DNA from: Nymphaea colorata
Lineage: Eukaryota > Streptophyta > Magnoliopsida > Nymphaeales > Nymphaeaceae
DNA: 64,000 nt
Direction of reading: 5' to 3'
Assembly: GCF_008831285.2 (NCBI RefSeq)
Contig: NC_045143.1
Coordinates: 20,298,854-20,362,853 of the forward strand
Below the pieces are notes generated by a model. It had not been told where the DNA came from. It saw nothing but the letters and a program-made list of their open reading frames with translations, and did no database searches. The translations under genes were made by a program, and so were the position numbers. How positions within the stretch are numbered: the first letter of the stretch is position 1; each line of letters starts with the position of its first letter. Positions 24,314-36,300 of this stretch are shown piece by piece.

Positions 24314-24684
24314 CACAATCACCAAGGAAAAAGAATACCCAGCACCAGAGACGACAAACAAGAGGCAGCGGCGCTGGACGGCGGCAGTGCGGAAGAGAGC
24401 GACGGCGGTGGGCAGCGGTGGCGCGGGACGGCAGCGGCGCTGAAGTGGGCGACGGCGGCGCTGGACAGCGGCAACGCAGCAGAGAACAACCGCGCTGGAC
24501 GATGGCGGTGCAGCTGGCAGCGCTGGACGGTGGCGGCGCAGCTGGCAGCGCTGGACGGCGGCGGCGCAGCAGAGAGCGACGGCGCAGCAGCGGCAGAAAA
24601 AAACCGGTGGAAACAGCAGCGGCAAAAAATGGCGGAAACACGACTATCACACCAACGATCTTTCACGCGTTGGCTCTGATACCA

Positions 24685-24962
24685 TGTAGAAACACACACC
24701 AAGATGGAGAGAAAGAGAAGGAACACACAATATACGTGGAAAACCTCAAAGAGAGGTGAAAAACCACGGAGAAGCTCTAACCTAGGTGCACAACCGCAAC
24801 CCCAGGAGAGAGAAAATGTTATTCCACTTAATCAACAATTACACCATAAGTGGGATTAAATAAGAGGGAAAAACGCCTAGGGTACTGAGCCACTCTCGGT
24901 ACCCGTGCCCATGGGACCGGGTCTGGATCCAGACCCGGTTCCCTACACATGATATGTTAACA
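24685..24962 (-). repeat. 5' LTR of copia F
   Basis: A 278-bp LTR followed on + by GAGAC. Its first 120 bp are very close to the LTR of copia D, so F and D are sister families. Confidence 0.92.
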
Positions 24963-25372
24963 GAGACAATGGCTCTTGATAAAGGGATTTGACGCTTCCA
25001 CATCAAATAGTTGGTATGGTTTGTGAGATGAGTTGAGAAAGGAAGCTAGATGACAAGGTAGTTGAGTTGCGGTTTTGATCCATACTTAGGTTTTGAGGCT
25101 ATACATGTAAGGATGGGCATAAGTTAGAAACTCTCACGGCAGTTTTAGGAATTAAGGCACACAACAGTTTTAGGAATCAGGGCAGGCAGTTTTGAGAATT
25201 AGGGCATAAGACGAAGAGTTTTAGGAATTAGGGCTGAAGACGACAGATGTAAAAATTGGGGCAGAAACCGACAGCCTTAGAATTAAGGCAGAAATCAACA
25301 GCTTTGAGATTAGGGCAGAAATCAGGAACTCTTACCGAACATTCTCATTGGCAAAACCTGGCTCTGATACCA
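24963..25372 (-). other. Leader of copia G with short degenerate repeats
   Basis: Between the F insertion and the G 5' LTR, a unit of about 25-35 bp like TTTTAGGAATTAGGGCA recurs six or more times (about 25138-25325) with drift. It is untranslated leader. The primer site is at 25360-25372. Confidence 0.6.
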
Positions 25373-25650
25373 TGTAAGATTTATATCAGATCACCACTGG
25401 ATGGAGTCTTAAAGAAGACATGAGAAGAAGAGGAAAGAACAAGTCTGCATGAGAAGAGAGAGTGAAGAAAGAAGGGCCTTAGGGTTAGCACCTGCCCCTT
25501 TCATTACTTAAAGCTTAATCACACTTCATAGTTACAATAAAATACACAAACGAATAATACATATTACAGGTTTGCCACCGCCCATGTGCTTTAGAGGTGT
25601 GGTAAATGGATCGCGTCTAGGTCAGATTCGACCCAAACCATAACTTAACA
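25373..25650 (-). repeat. 5' LTR of copia G
   Basis: A 278-bp TGTAAGATT...CTTAACA block directly after the primer site. No partner LTR is found in the window. Its last 21 bp are copied into the adjacent tandem duplication. Confidence 0.8.
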
Positions 25651-25675
25651 GGATCATCCAAACAGCTGTAGAATT

Positions 25676-25720
<45 letters not shown>

Positions 25721-25846
25721 TTATCATAAATGTTGTTTTAAAGTTTTTATTGGCTAGCAAGCATCAATCAAATGCTTAATTTTTTTTTTTGTGGATTCAC
25801 GACCCAAACCATAACTTAACAGGATCATCCAAACAGCTGTAGAATT

Positions 25847-25919
<73 letters not shown>

Positions 25920-25996
25920 TTATCATAAATGTTGTTTTCAAGTTTTTATTGGCTAGCAAGCATCAATCAAATGCTTAATTTTTTTTTGTGGATTCA
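25630..25996. repeat. Tandem duplication with TA microsatellites
   Basis: Unit 1 (25630-25800) and unit 2 (25801-25996) both start GACCCAAACC and end GTGGATTCA. They differ mainly in the length of an internal (TA)n run, which is longer in unit 2. Each includes the 3' tip of the G LTR, so the duplication happened after G inserted. GATTC at both edges may be the microhomology used. Confidence 0.9.
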
Positions 25997-26619
25997 AAAA
26001 TATAGAAAACTAAAGAATACAGAAATTTTCTCAATTAATTTTCTAATAAAATTCGATGAAAATGCAAAACATTTAATAATATGCTAACAAAAACCTCAAA
26101 AAAAAATTAAACATGTATTAACAATGTTGTTTTTAATGCAATGGGAAAAACGTGAAAAAAGTGATGTTTTTTTCAGTTTGTTATTAGTGAAAGTCTTTTC
26201 TGGTATTAATAAAAAATTTTGTTTTTCTCTGGAAAAACTCGGGGAATAATAAAATACAAAAATAAAAGTTTAATAGAAAGAATTATGAAAAATTGGATTG
26301 TCGTCTAATTTTCTTGCAGAAACATTGTTCAATATCCCTAATAATTATTAAAATATTAAAAGAAACATTAAAAATTTTAAAGTATATTAAAAAGATCTTT
26401 GCTGTGACAAATTGCAAAAAAAAAGCAATATTTTCATTTTGGTGTATCTCAATTTTGATCTTCAAGCCTGTTCAAGTAGAGCAACCTATGTGTTGCTAGA
26501 TCTATGTATTATCATTTGCACTTTGGACATCATCTGGCATTTAATGTTAATAGTTAATACATGAATGTAGTAATTGCAGTTGTCCAAATAATCTGCCTAA
26601 AGTGCTTGTCGTTTTCCAG
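25997..26619 (+). other. Intron sequence upstream of the first visible ARMC8 exon
   Basis: AT-rich, no coding potential; it ends in the acceptor TTTTCCAG just before 26620. The preceding ARMC8 exons must lie left of the TE cluster, probably outside the window. Confidence 0.6.
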
Positions 26620-27145
26620 GTGGCTGCTCTTGGCGCCATTAGTAACATTGCGGTTGATTTTAAGAGCCAGAGGTCAATTTTCTTCAAGTGTGGAGGTGTT
26701 AAACAACTTGTACATCTTTCCAAGTCCATGGATCCTGTTCTCAGGCTTAAGGCTGTCTTAGCTTTGAGAAACATGGTCTTCCTGGCAGATGGGATGAGCA
26801 AACAAAATGTTCTTTTGGAGCTCACTGTATCTACATTGACAAGCCTAATTTGTGGTATTAAGCTTTCTTCTTTATTAATTAACATGCTTTCACTTTGGGG
26901 ATCTTTGCTGACTACCAATTTGCTTAGTGGAAGTATTCATGTATGTTCATTGTCTGACATGGTTTATCCTGTGAACGTATACAGATCCTGAGTCTTTTGT
27001 TCAAGTGCAAGCCATGGCCTTTGTTCGAAATCTTATGGATGGATGTGTGGAATCTATTGATCTTGTGTTCGCAGAAGACAGTGTTATCATGAATGCAGTG
27101 ACTAGGCAATTGTGGAATTCTTCGAGATCAGAAGTTTGTACTCAG
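26620..27145 (+). CDS. ARMC8: ARMC8 exons, first visible pair
   Basis: Exon 26620-26854 (acceptor TTTTCCAG, donor TGTG|GTATTA) and exon 26985-27145 (acceptor TATACAG, donor CTCAG|GTTTGT) are separated by a 130-bp intron. The Asp codon at the junction is split G|AT. No stops. Confidence 0.9.
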
Positions 27146-30100
27146 GTTTGTGGATGTAAGATGGATTCTGATGTTTTGTATGATGAAGTTCATGCCTCAT
27201 GGGCCACTAATGAACCTTGTCGTTGGACCGGGTTAATTAAAATGGAAGTCATGATAGATCGTAGCTTACAAGAACCAATAACTATGAGATATTATCTGCA
27301 ACTCAATAAATGTTATTGTGCTGATGTGTTGTACAATGATGTAATTTAGTGCTCAATAAAGGTACTTTGCTCTGGTCTACTGTCTAGGCTGAACACCTGT
27401 CAATTTTGACCCATATGTACAGTTTGACACATTCAAACTTGTTAAAAGTACCTTCTTAAGTGCTACAGTATGCTAAATCCTAATGGTTATAAGCAGTAGC
27501 ATGATAACCAATTGAAGTTTAACATTTACATGATTGCCACAAATATCATTCTCAGATGTGGTTTCTCTCCAGGATTAATTGGAAAGTTTATTTTTATCAA
27601 GAAAATCTTGGGAATTCATGTGAATATTTGCATTGGTATGATTATCAATGAAAGCATGAGTCTTGCCCATCATGGTAAAATATCTATTAAATTCCCACTT
27701 ATGAAGAATTAAGAGGATTTTTGAAGGATGACAAGGATTTAAGTGGATTTAGTGAAAATTAGATTAAATAAAGAAGTCGTTAATAAATTAATAATATTGT
27801 AATTTTGAATGAAGAGATGAATAAAATATGACTTATGGGAGCTAGATAGATATACAAAATTTTTTCATATTTCAACTAAGCATGGAAGTGGATAAATAAT
27901 ACAAAATGAAAAATCAAAGGATAAATGTGGATGAAAAATATGGTCAATAAAGTTTAAAAATAATTAAATAAGAAGGTTTGTATCTTGGACTAGAAAATAA
28001 GGGAATCCTGTCCCAACTAAAAGGAGAAGTCAAAGGCCATGATGGTCCATTGACTAGTGGCATATGGTAAATAGCAATAAAGAGAAGAGCAAGCATGAGG
28101 AAGAAAGAATATGGAAGGCACTAGCCATAGAGAAAATGGGTTTTGGGTGGATTAAAATAAGAGGTGGTTTTGTCCTCAAAATTTGCCAAGTAGCTGTGGG
28201 ATTCACTTCGTTGTGTGTCAACTTGGCTTCCCTTTCCTTTATCTATAAATAGAGGGGAAGGGGTCTGCAGCTCCCACTTGGGAAGGTGCTATCATTTTGG
28301 AAAGAGGGAGAGGAAGAAGAAAAAGAAGAATAAGAAAAAAAGAGGAGAAGGTGAAGGGGAAAAAAAGAAGAGGACTCTGATGAACAGAAGTTTGAGTTCT
28401 CTTTTATATTTTGTAATTTTAGTAAGATTGGAATATGGAACTTAAACTAAATCTGGCGTTGTGATTGATGAAGATGGAGCTTAGCTAGATTTGAAAGGAA
28501 GGAAGAGAATCTTAGAAGCCAATCTTTAGAAGAGGAATTTTGAATTCAAAGGTATGGAGTTTGTGGTTTCTATTTTGATGTATTTTTAGCGCTATTATTC
28601 CTTGTTAAAAAAGTTGAAGGCCTTAATTGCTTAATCGTGACCTAAGATGATGACCTTGAAGACAAATGGAGGTGTGGGAGAATTGAGGAAGGCTATTGTT
28701 ATTATGAAATTGCTGTTATGATCTGATGTTATTTTCTGTAGGATATGTTTTAGCTTTTAAGCAAACCTTAGTATTGCTTTTCTAGGTACAGATATGATAT
28801 TTTTATGGGCAATACACTTGTAATTAATCCTAATGAAAATTTGGGACCTTGGCAAGTTCAGTTGGCGTTCTGTCCCATGGACAAAATTGCAACCCAAACT
28901 TGCAGAGGGCATATTTCCCTCGTTTAAGGTTCAAATGGGGCATGTAATACGTCTTTAGAAAGCTAAAAGATGTATACTATTCAATACAAGAAACATATTG
29001 AATATCCGGAGTACTTGCCTTTAGAAGAGCAGTTATTTCTTTTTTTAATACCTTCTTCCTATTCAGGATTTTCAGTAAGTGGAAGGTTCATAGAACATGA
29101 ATGAATGAACAAATGGAACTTAAGCAAGCCCTGTCTGTGCGTGAAAAAGAGTCATAGGATACAAATCAGCTGGGAGGTCCTGAGACGCTATCAGATCTCC
29201 CAAGTCTAGGTTCTATTGGTTCATCATTCTTTTCAATGTCAAGGCATTAGTAGGGTGTCATTCTCTTCCATTGGTTCATCATTATTTTCAATGTCAAGGC
29301 ACTAGTAGGTTGTCATTCTCTTCCATGGGTATATCCTTGAACTTATTGATATTCATTAATTTTTTCACAAGGTACGTCCATATTTTCATCTTGAGTGAAG
29401 TTATTGTTACTTCTTTTCTTAACTAAATCATGTAGAGATACTTGGTTCCATCAACACTTGGACTCAAAAGCACATTCATTGTCAAGGAATTTAACATTTC
29501 CACAAACATCAAGTTTTATTATTTTTAGATCCAAAACTGATAATATGTCTGTGTTTGGATCTGGGCATCACTTGATCCAGATTCAAACATGTCTAATACT
29601 TTAAAGTTATTTATTAGCATATGCTGAATTATGTACTTGCAATTCTTGTTATATTTCAGGGGCATTCTTGTCCATGTAAAAATTTATTCTGTTCACCCTA
29701 ATGAATTAGGGTTGTGAGGGCTGTGGGAGTGCCTCTCTGTTTCTGCATTGCTTTCTCTCCTTTCCTTTATTCTCTGTTGATAATTGATATTGAGTTGTGG
29801 TGGCCAAACAAATCCGGTTCTTGCAAATCTTCAGAACATCTATGCCCTTTTAATTTTCAGCATATCCAAAAAATATATATTCAACAGATTTGCAGATAGT
29901 TTGTCTTTTCTTTCAAATAAAACAACGCATTTGCACAAGAAAATTCTAAGTCAATTTAAATATGGATTTACGTTAAAGTTTTTTAATTGGAGGTAATCCT
30001 CTTACAGTTGAAGACGACATTCTATTAATTAGAGAGCTGTTTTCAGCTTAAAAGTCTTCGGAACATTTCAGTTTGGAGGACTTTCCAAGTGATTCTCATT

Positions 30101-30267
30101 GGAAAAAAAAATTATATTTGTTTTGAATTGATTCTTAGTTCACTCATCAAATTCCTTAAAACATGTAGATACTGGGGCTGAGCATTGAGCCAGACCAATA
30201 AAAGTCGGTCTTAGGCCAGCCCACGGCCCGGTCCCAGGCCCAGGCCCCAACTGTAACAAAATTAAAA

Positions 30268-30335
<68 letters not shown>

Positions 30336-33300
30336 GTCTGTAATAAAATTTAAAAATATATATCTAAATGTAATAAGATAAAATCATATAGGTTATTGGG
30401 CCAAGTTGGGCTGCTAGTATGTGGTTCAACCTGCCCCAAATTTTCTCGAGCCAGCCTTGGTGGTCAATTTTGCCACCTAGGCCCGACCCTGACGCAATCT
30501 GCGGCCTTAGTAGATACTTTGGATTTGAGTAAGTATGTCTCAGTACCAATGTTATTTGTATCGTACGATATGTATCGTGTAGGTCAAAGAAACCTATACG
30601 ATACATCTTCGATACACGATACGCGTGCGTATCGTACGCGTATCGCACGTATTGTACGATACGGGCGCCGTATCGTACAATACGTGCGATACACCCCCGT
30701 ATCGTACAATACAGGTTAAAACACAAAATTTTTAATTTTTTAAAGTTTAAACACTCCTCCCTCTCTCTCTTCTTGTATTTAAAGACTCTAAGAGACATAT
30801 GAGGGATAGATTTTACAGATTTTCATCTAAAATAACCAAGGATTAATCGATTTGGGAGATATTATCGTTAAATCATGAAAGATGATAACTATATGTTTTG
30901 AACTTATAAAATTGTGATGTAATCTAAGTCCTAAGACTCTAAGTCTTAAAATTCTATAAAATTTTCAAGTTTAAAATTGTGATGGATGCTTATTATGTTA
31001 TTTTGAATATCTAATTTATTACTTTTGAATGTGTTGTTGATACACATGAATGTTTCTTATGTATGATGATCTTTTTTATATTTGAATACATTTTTCTTGA
31101 TTTCTGATTTTTTGTTCATTTTTTCAGATTTTTAATGATTTTTCTCTATTTTTTTGAATTTGAAATATTTTTTAAAATTAAAAAATCAATTTTACGATAC
31201 GCTACGCTACGTTTGCGATACGTTACGATACGGCGTATAGGTCGGCCCGACCGATACGCGATACGCTACGCCTTTTATAACATTGCTCAGTACACCTAGA
31301 AATGTCATTAATAAATGTAGAAATACGAACAAGGAGAGGAAGAGGAATACCGATCACGATGTAACGTGGAAAACCCTCAACACGAGGGAGAAAAAACCAC
31401 GAATGAGGAGGAGTCGGTGCCCACTAGCCGCCAGACTCTCTCTGTCCTTAGATTATCATTAACACATAAAGATTAGGGTTACATGACTTAAGTAGTGCCC
31501 AACACGGGCTACAAGACGGGTCGGGTATGGATCCGGACCCGAAACATACGATCTATCAACACTTCCCTTCAAGTTGGGCATACATATCAAACATGCCCAA
31601 CTTGGATACATTCCTCTCAAATGAAGCTAAAGGAAGAGCTTTCGTCAGAACATCAGCAGTTTGGTCTTCAGACTTCATGTAAGGTAAGATCAACTCTTTC
31701 GCATCAATTCTTTCCCGAATGAAGTGACGATCAATTTCAACATGCTTTGTTCTGTCGTGAAGAACAGGATTGTTGGCTAAGTTGATTGCAGACTTGTTAT
31801 CACAATACATCTTCATAGGTCCTTCAATCTCTATTTCAATGTCAGTCAGCAATATCTTCAACCATAGTAATTCTGACACTCCCATAGCAACTGCCCTATA
31901 TTCTGCCTCTGCACTAGATCTAGAGCAAACATCCTGTCTCTTGCTTCTCCATACAACAAGGTTTCCTCCCAAGTAGACAGTACCCTGTAGTAGATCGTCT
32001 GGTATCACCACAACCTACCCAATCCGCATCAGAATAGCCCTCGATTTCCACAGTCTCTTGTTTCACATACAGGAGTCCCTTGCCAGGATTTTTCTTCAGG
32101 TAGCATAGTACTTTGTCCACAGCCTTCAGATGTGCATCGGTTGGTGCATGCATGAATTGGCTCAAAACATTCACCGCAAAGGTGATATCAGGTCTCGTGA
32201 GGGTAAGATAAATCAACTTCCCAACCAAACGTTGATATCTTCCCTTGTCTTCTTCACAGAGAGGCTCTCCATCTCTAAGACTCAACTTGTGCCCAGTGTC
32301 AAATGGGGTAGGAGTAGGTCTACATCCCAATTTACCAATTTCTTCCAGCAGATCTAATGTGTATTTCCTTTGGTTTAGCACAAGACCAGTACTAGACCTA
32401 GCAACCTCCATACCAAGAAAATACCTTAGCTTGCCAAGATCTTTGAGATCGAATTCTGTAGCCAGTAACCCTTTTAGCTTGATAATCTCCTCCTCATCAT
32501 CTCATGTGACAATCATGTCATCTACGTAGACCAGCAGGAGAGTAACCCTGCTCTCCTTCTTCTTCACAAACAGAGTGTGATCTCCATTTCCTTGTTTGTA
32601 TCCATGACGTATCATCACTCTTCTCAGTCGTTCGAACCACGCTCTGGGCGATTGCTTAAGGCCATATAAAGCCTTTTTCAGCTTACAACATTTTTCTGGT
32701 TCTTCATATCCTGGAGGCATATGCATATATACTTCTTCTTCGAGGTCACCATTGAGGAATGCATTCTTAACATCTAGTTGATACATCTTCCGCTCCTTCA
32801 TCACAACTAGGGATATAACCACTCTCACTGTCTTCATTTTCGCAACAGGAGCAAAGGTTTCCAAGTAATCAATTCCATATTTCTGGCTAAATCCCTTGGC
32901 CACAAGTCGAGTTTTATATCTTTCAACACTCCCATCTGGTTTGTACTTGATGGTATACACCCATTTGGATTCAACTAAGTGAGCGGCTTCAGGAATCTTC
33001 ACTTCCCATGTCATATTTCTTCTCAGGGCATCTATTTTTTCTTTCATTGCATCAGCCCACTTGGAGTCACTTTGAGCTTCAGCAACAGTCCTGGGGATCA
33101 CAGCCAAAGAAAGAGTAGAAACAAAACATTTGTAATCTTTTCCAAGTCTGGAATAAGATACAAAATTACCAATGGGGTGTTGAGTACATGACCTGACACC
33201 CTTTCTCAGGGCAATGGGAAGATCTTCATTCTTCTTTTCAACCTCATCATGAGTCTCCACAGTCTCCACGGTAGGACTTGGTTCATCCAGGGAAGGAGTG

Positions 33301-36300
33301 GCATTGGGATTGGAAGTAGATCTAGCATCACAAGTCATCATCTCTGTCCGAGTACCTCGTCTAGAGTAGAACTGTCCAAACAACCGAGGGCCTTCCTTCT
33401 CAATGCTAGTGTCACACCTTTCCTCCTTCTCAGGCACATCAACAGTAGTAAGCGATTCTGCTTTCTTGTAGTCCAAAAAATCTGTAAACAGAAGTTCCTG
33501 TCTCTGAGAATACTCTTCCATGCCCACAGACTGCTCCCCCTGAAGAGGATTCTCACCAAAGTAAGAGGTATGTTCCAAGAAGGTAACATCCCTCGTAACA
33601 TAAACTCGACCAGTAATAGGATCAATACATTTGTATCCTTTTTGCGTAGGAGAGTATCCAACAAAGACACCTTTGATAGACCTAGGATCAAGTTTCTTGA
33701 CATTTGGACTTTGATCATGGATAAAACATACACAACCAAAAACACGAGGAGGAAGTAGGAACAGTGGGCGACTGCCAGGAAGTAACGAGTGGGGAGTCCT
33801 ACCATTCAAAACACGACTGGGCATGCGGTTAATAAGATAGGCACTAGTAAGAACTGCATCACCCCAATAGTGTTTAGGAAGGTTTCTCTAAAACAAAAGA
33901 GCCCTGGTGACATTAAGAAGTTGACGATTTTTCCTTTCAGCTACCCCATTTTGAGGGGGGGTGTAACTACAAGATGTCTCATGAACAATCCCCCTTTGTC
34001 TAAGAAACTCCTCAACAGACTGACACATGTATTCACGGGCATTATCAGACCGGAAAGTTTTAACATTCGCACCATATTGGGTATGCACAAGAAGAATGAA
34101 TGTCTCGATGATACGAGGAACCTCACTGCGGTCTTTTAACAAGTACACAAATGTAGCACGAGAGAAATCATCAATGAAAGTGATAAAATATTGAAAACCT
34201 TGACGGGTATGAATTCCCGAAGGTCCCCATACATCAGAGTGAATCAGGAAAAAAGCTTCATTAACACAACTAGTAGAAAGAGGGTACGAAGCCCTCACAT
34301 GTTTGGCAAACTGACAAACATTACAAGAAATGGAAGACAAATCAAAGGAGGAACACAAGTCTGGAAACAAATATTTCAAAATCCCAAAAGGTAAATGCCC
34401 AAAACGTTCATGCCAGTACATAAAGGACTGAAGACAATCTTCTCTTATCTGTCTTGCGGATCGCTATCAACAGAGCAGTAGCCACATGTATGGGAAGACG
34501 ATATAATCCATCAGAAGCTAAACCAATCCCAATCTTCTTCCCTGTCACCAAGTCCTGCAAAACACAGCGATCGGCAGAGAAAATAAGTTCACAATTCAAT
34601 TCTTTTGTAAGTCTACTGACTAACAAGAGATTTAAAGGAAACTGGGGGACATGTAATGCGCCCTGCACATGAAATTTGTCCAACAAGGACAGAGTGCCTT
34701 CGCCTGCCACACAGGTAGAGGAACCATCTGCAAGAGAAACACGTTCCCTTCCCGAGGACAACTTATACTCATGAAACAATTTTGGATTACCTGTCATGTG
34801 ATGAGTAGCACCACTATCGACAATCCATTCCCCCAGAAGAGTTACCTTTATTGCCAATAACTGCAAGAGCATGATTAGATGTAGTTTCCTCTGAGGTCTC
34901 AATCTTGTTGACATCGATCCTGCCCAAATAAGCCCTTAGTTCATGTAGAAACACACACCAAGATGGAGAGAAAGAGACGGAACACACAATATACGTGGAA
35001 AACCTCAAAGAGAGGTGAAAAACCACGGAGAAGCTCTAACCTAGGTGCACAACCGCAACCCTAGGAGAGAGAAAATGTTATTCCACACAATTCAACACTT
35101 ACACATAAGGACAATATATAGAGGGAGAGAGGAGAAGCCGCCTAGGGTACCGAGCCCGCCTCGGTACCCGCGCCCCATAGAACCGGGTCCAGATATGGAC
35201 CCGGTTCCCACAACAACATATTCTAACACTCCCCCTCAAGCTTGGCATACATGTCAAACATGCCAAGCTTGCTAACATTTTTTTCGAATGAAGAAGTACA
35301 AAGCCCTTTAGTTAGGACGTCTGCAACTTGATCTTCAGACTTCATATATGGCAGAATCAGCTCCTTTGAGTCAATGCGTTCCCGGATAAAGTGACGGTCA
35401 ATCTCCACATGTTTGGTCCTGTCATGTAGAACTGGATTATTGGCAAGATTAATCGCAGACTTGTTGTCACAGTACATCTTCATTTTATCTTCCAGTTCCA
35501 CACCAATATCAGTCAAAAGGATCTTCAGCCACAGCATCTCTGTAACTCCCATTGCAACAGCCTTGTACTCAGCCTCAGCACTAGACCTCGAACACACTTC
35601 TTGCCTCTTGCTTCTCCAGACTACTAGGTTACCTCCAAGAAAGATACAATACCCTGTAGTGGACCTCCTTGTGTCAGTGCAACCTGCCCAATCTGCATCT
35701 GAGTAGCCCTCAATAGTAAGTTTGTCTTGTCGAGTATACAGCAGTCCTTTTCCTAGGTCATTCTTTAGATATCCCAACACTCTTTCTGCACTCTTCCAGT
35801 GACACTCCGTGGGAGCATGCATAAATTGACTTAGCACATTTACCGCATACGTGATATCAGGGCGAGTAAGAGTAAGATAGATAAGCTTACCTACTAGCCT
35901 CTGATATCGCCCTTTTCCTTCCTCATCCAGAATAGTGCTTGTCTTGATACTTATCTTAGTCCCCGATTCCATAGGAGTAAGATAGGGCCGACAACCAAGT
36001 TTACCTGTCTCCTTTAGTAAGTCAAGAGTATACTTCATTTGATTCATAACCAGCCCTGTCTCTGATCGAGCAATCTCTATCCCCAGAAAGTATCTCAGTT
36101 TACCCAGATCCTTGAGGTCGAATTCTTTAGCTAATCTCTCCTTCATCTTCCTGTTTTCTTCCTCATCACTGCCAGTGACAATCATATCATCAACGTAGAC
36201 AAGGAGAAGACTCACCAGACCATCTCTCTGCTTTATGAATAGGGTATGATCTCCATTTCCTTGCTTGTACCCAGTAGACTTCATAACGATCCTTAGTCTC

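Larger units (their letters stand above)
19746..24962 (-). mobile_element. copia element F, nearly intact
   Basis: A 5217-bp element on - flanked by the duplication GAGAC (19741-19745 and 24963-24967). LTRs are 19746-20021 and 24685-24962; by eye they differ by three substitutions and one 2-bp indel, about 1%. The primer site (complement of TGGTATCAGAGCC) is at 24672-24684 and the polypurine tract abuts the left LTR. All copia domains are present and in order. It is inserted in gag of copia G and its leader is rich in GGC/GCA repeats. Confidence 0.93.
15386..25650 (-). mobile_element. copia element G, decayed, split by two later insertions
   Basis: On -, from right to left: 5' LTR 25373-25650, initiator-tRNA-Met primer site (GGCTCTGATACCA on +), leader, gag, protease region, and a GAG-pre-integrase motif reading WHDCLAHCS across the edge of the solo LTR. 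Removing the solo LTR (15425-18425) and copia F (19746-24962) restores contiguity at both sites, each with a perfect 5-bp duplication. Integrase onward is missing: homology ends at about 15386 against hAT sequence. Many stops show it is old. Confidence 0.75.

Noticed and set aside
25138-25325. CRISPR-like spaced repeats
   Set aside because: The units are degenerate, spacing is irregular, the setting is a copia leader and the genome is a plant.
28244-28252. TATAAATAG as a promoter
   Set aside because: No gene, LTR ends or primer site could be placed around it.
29390-29900. Possible weak copia or host exon in the ARMC8 intron
   Set aside because: Only vague protein resemblance, with no motif I could name and no splice sites in phase.
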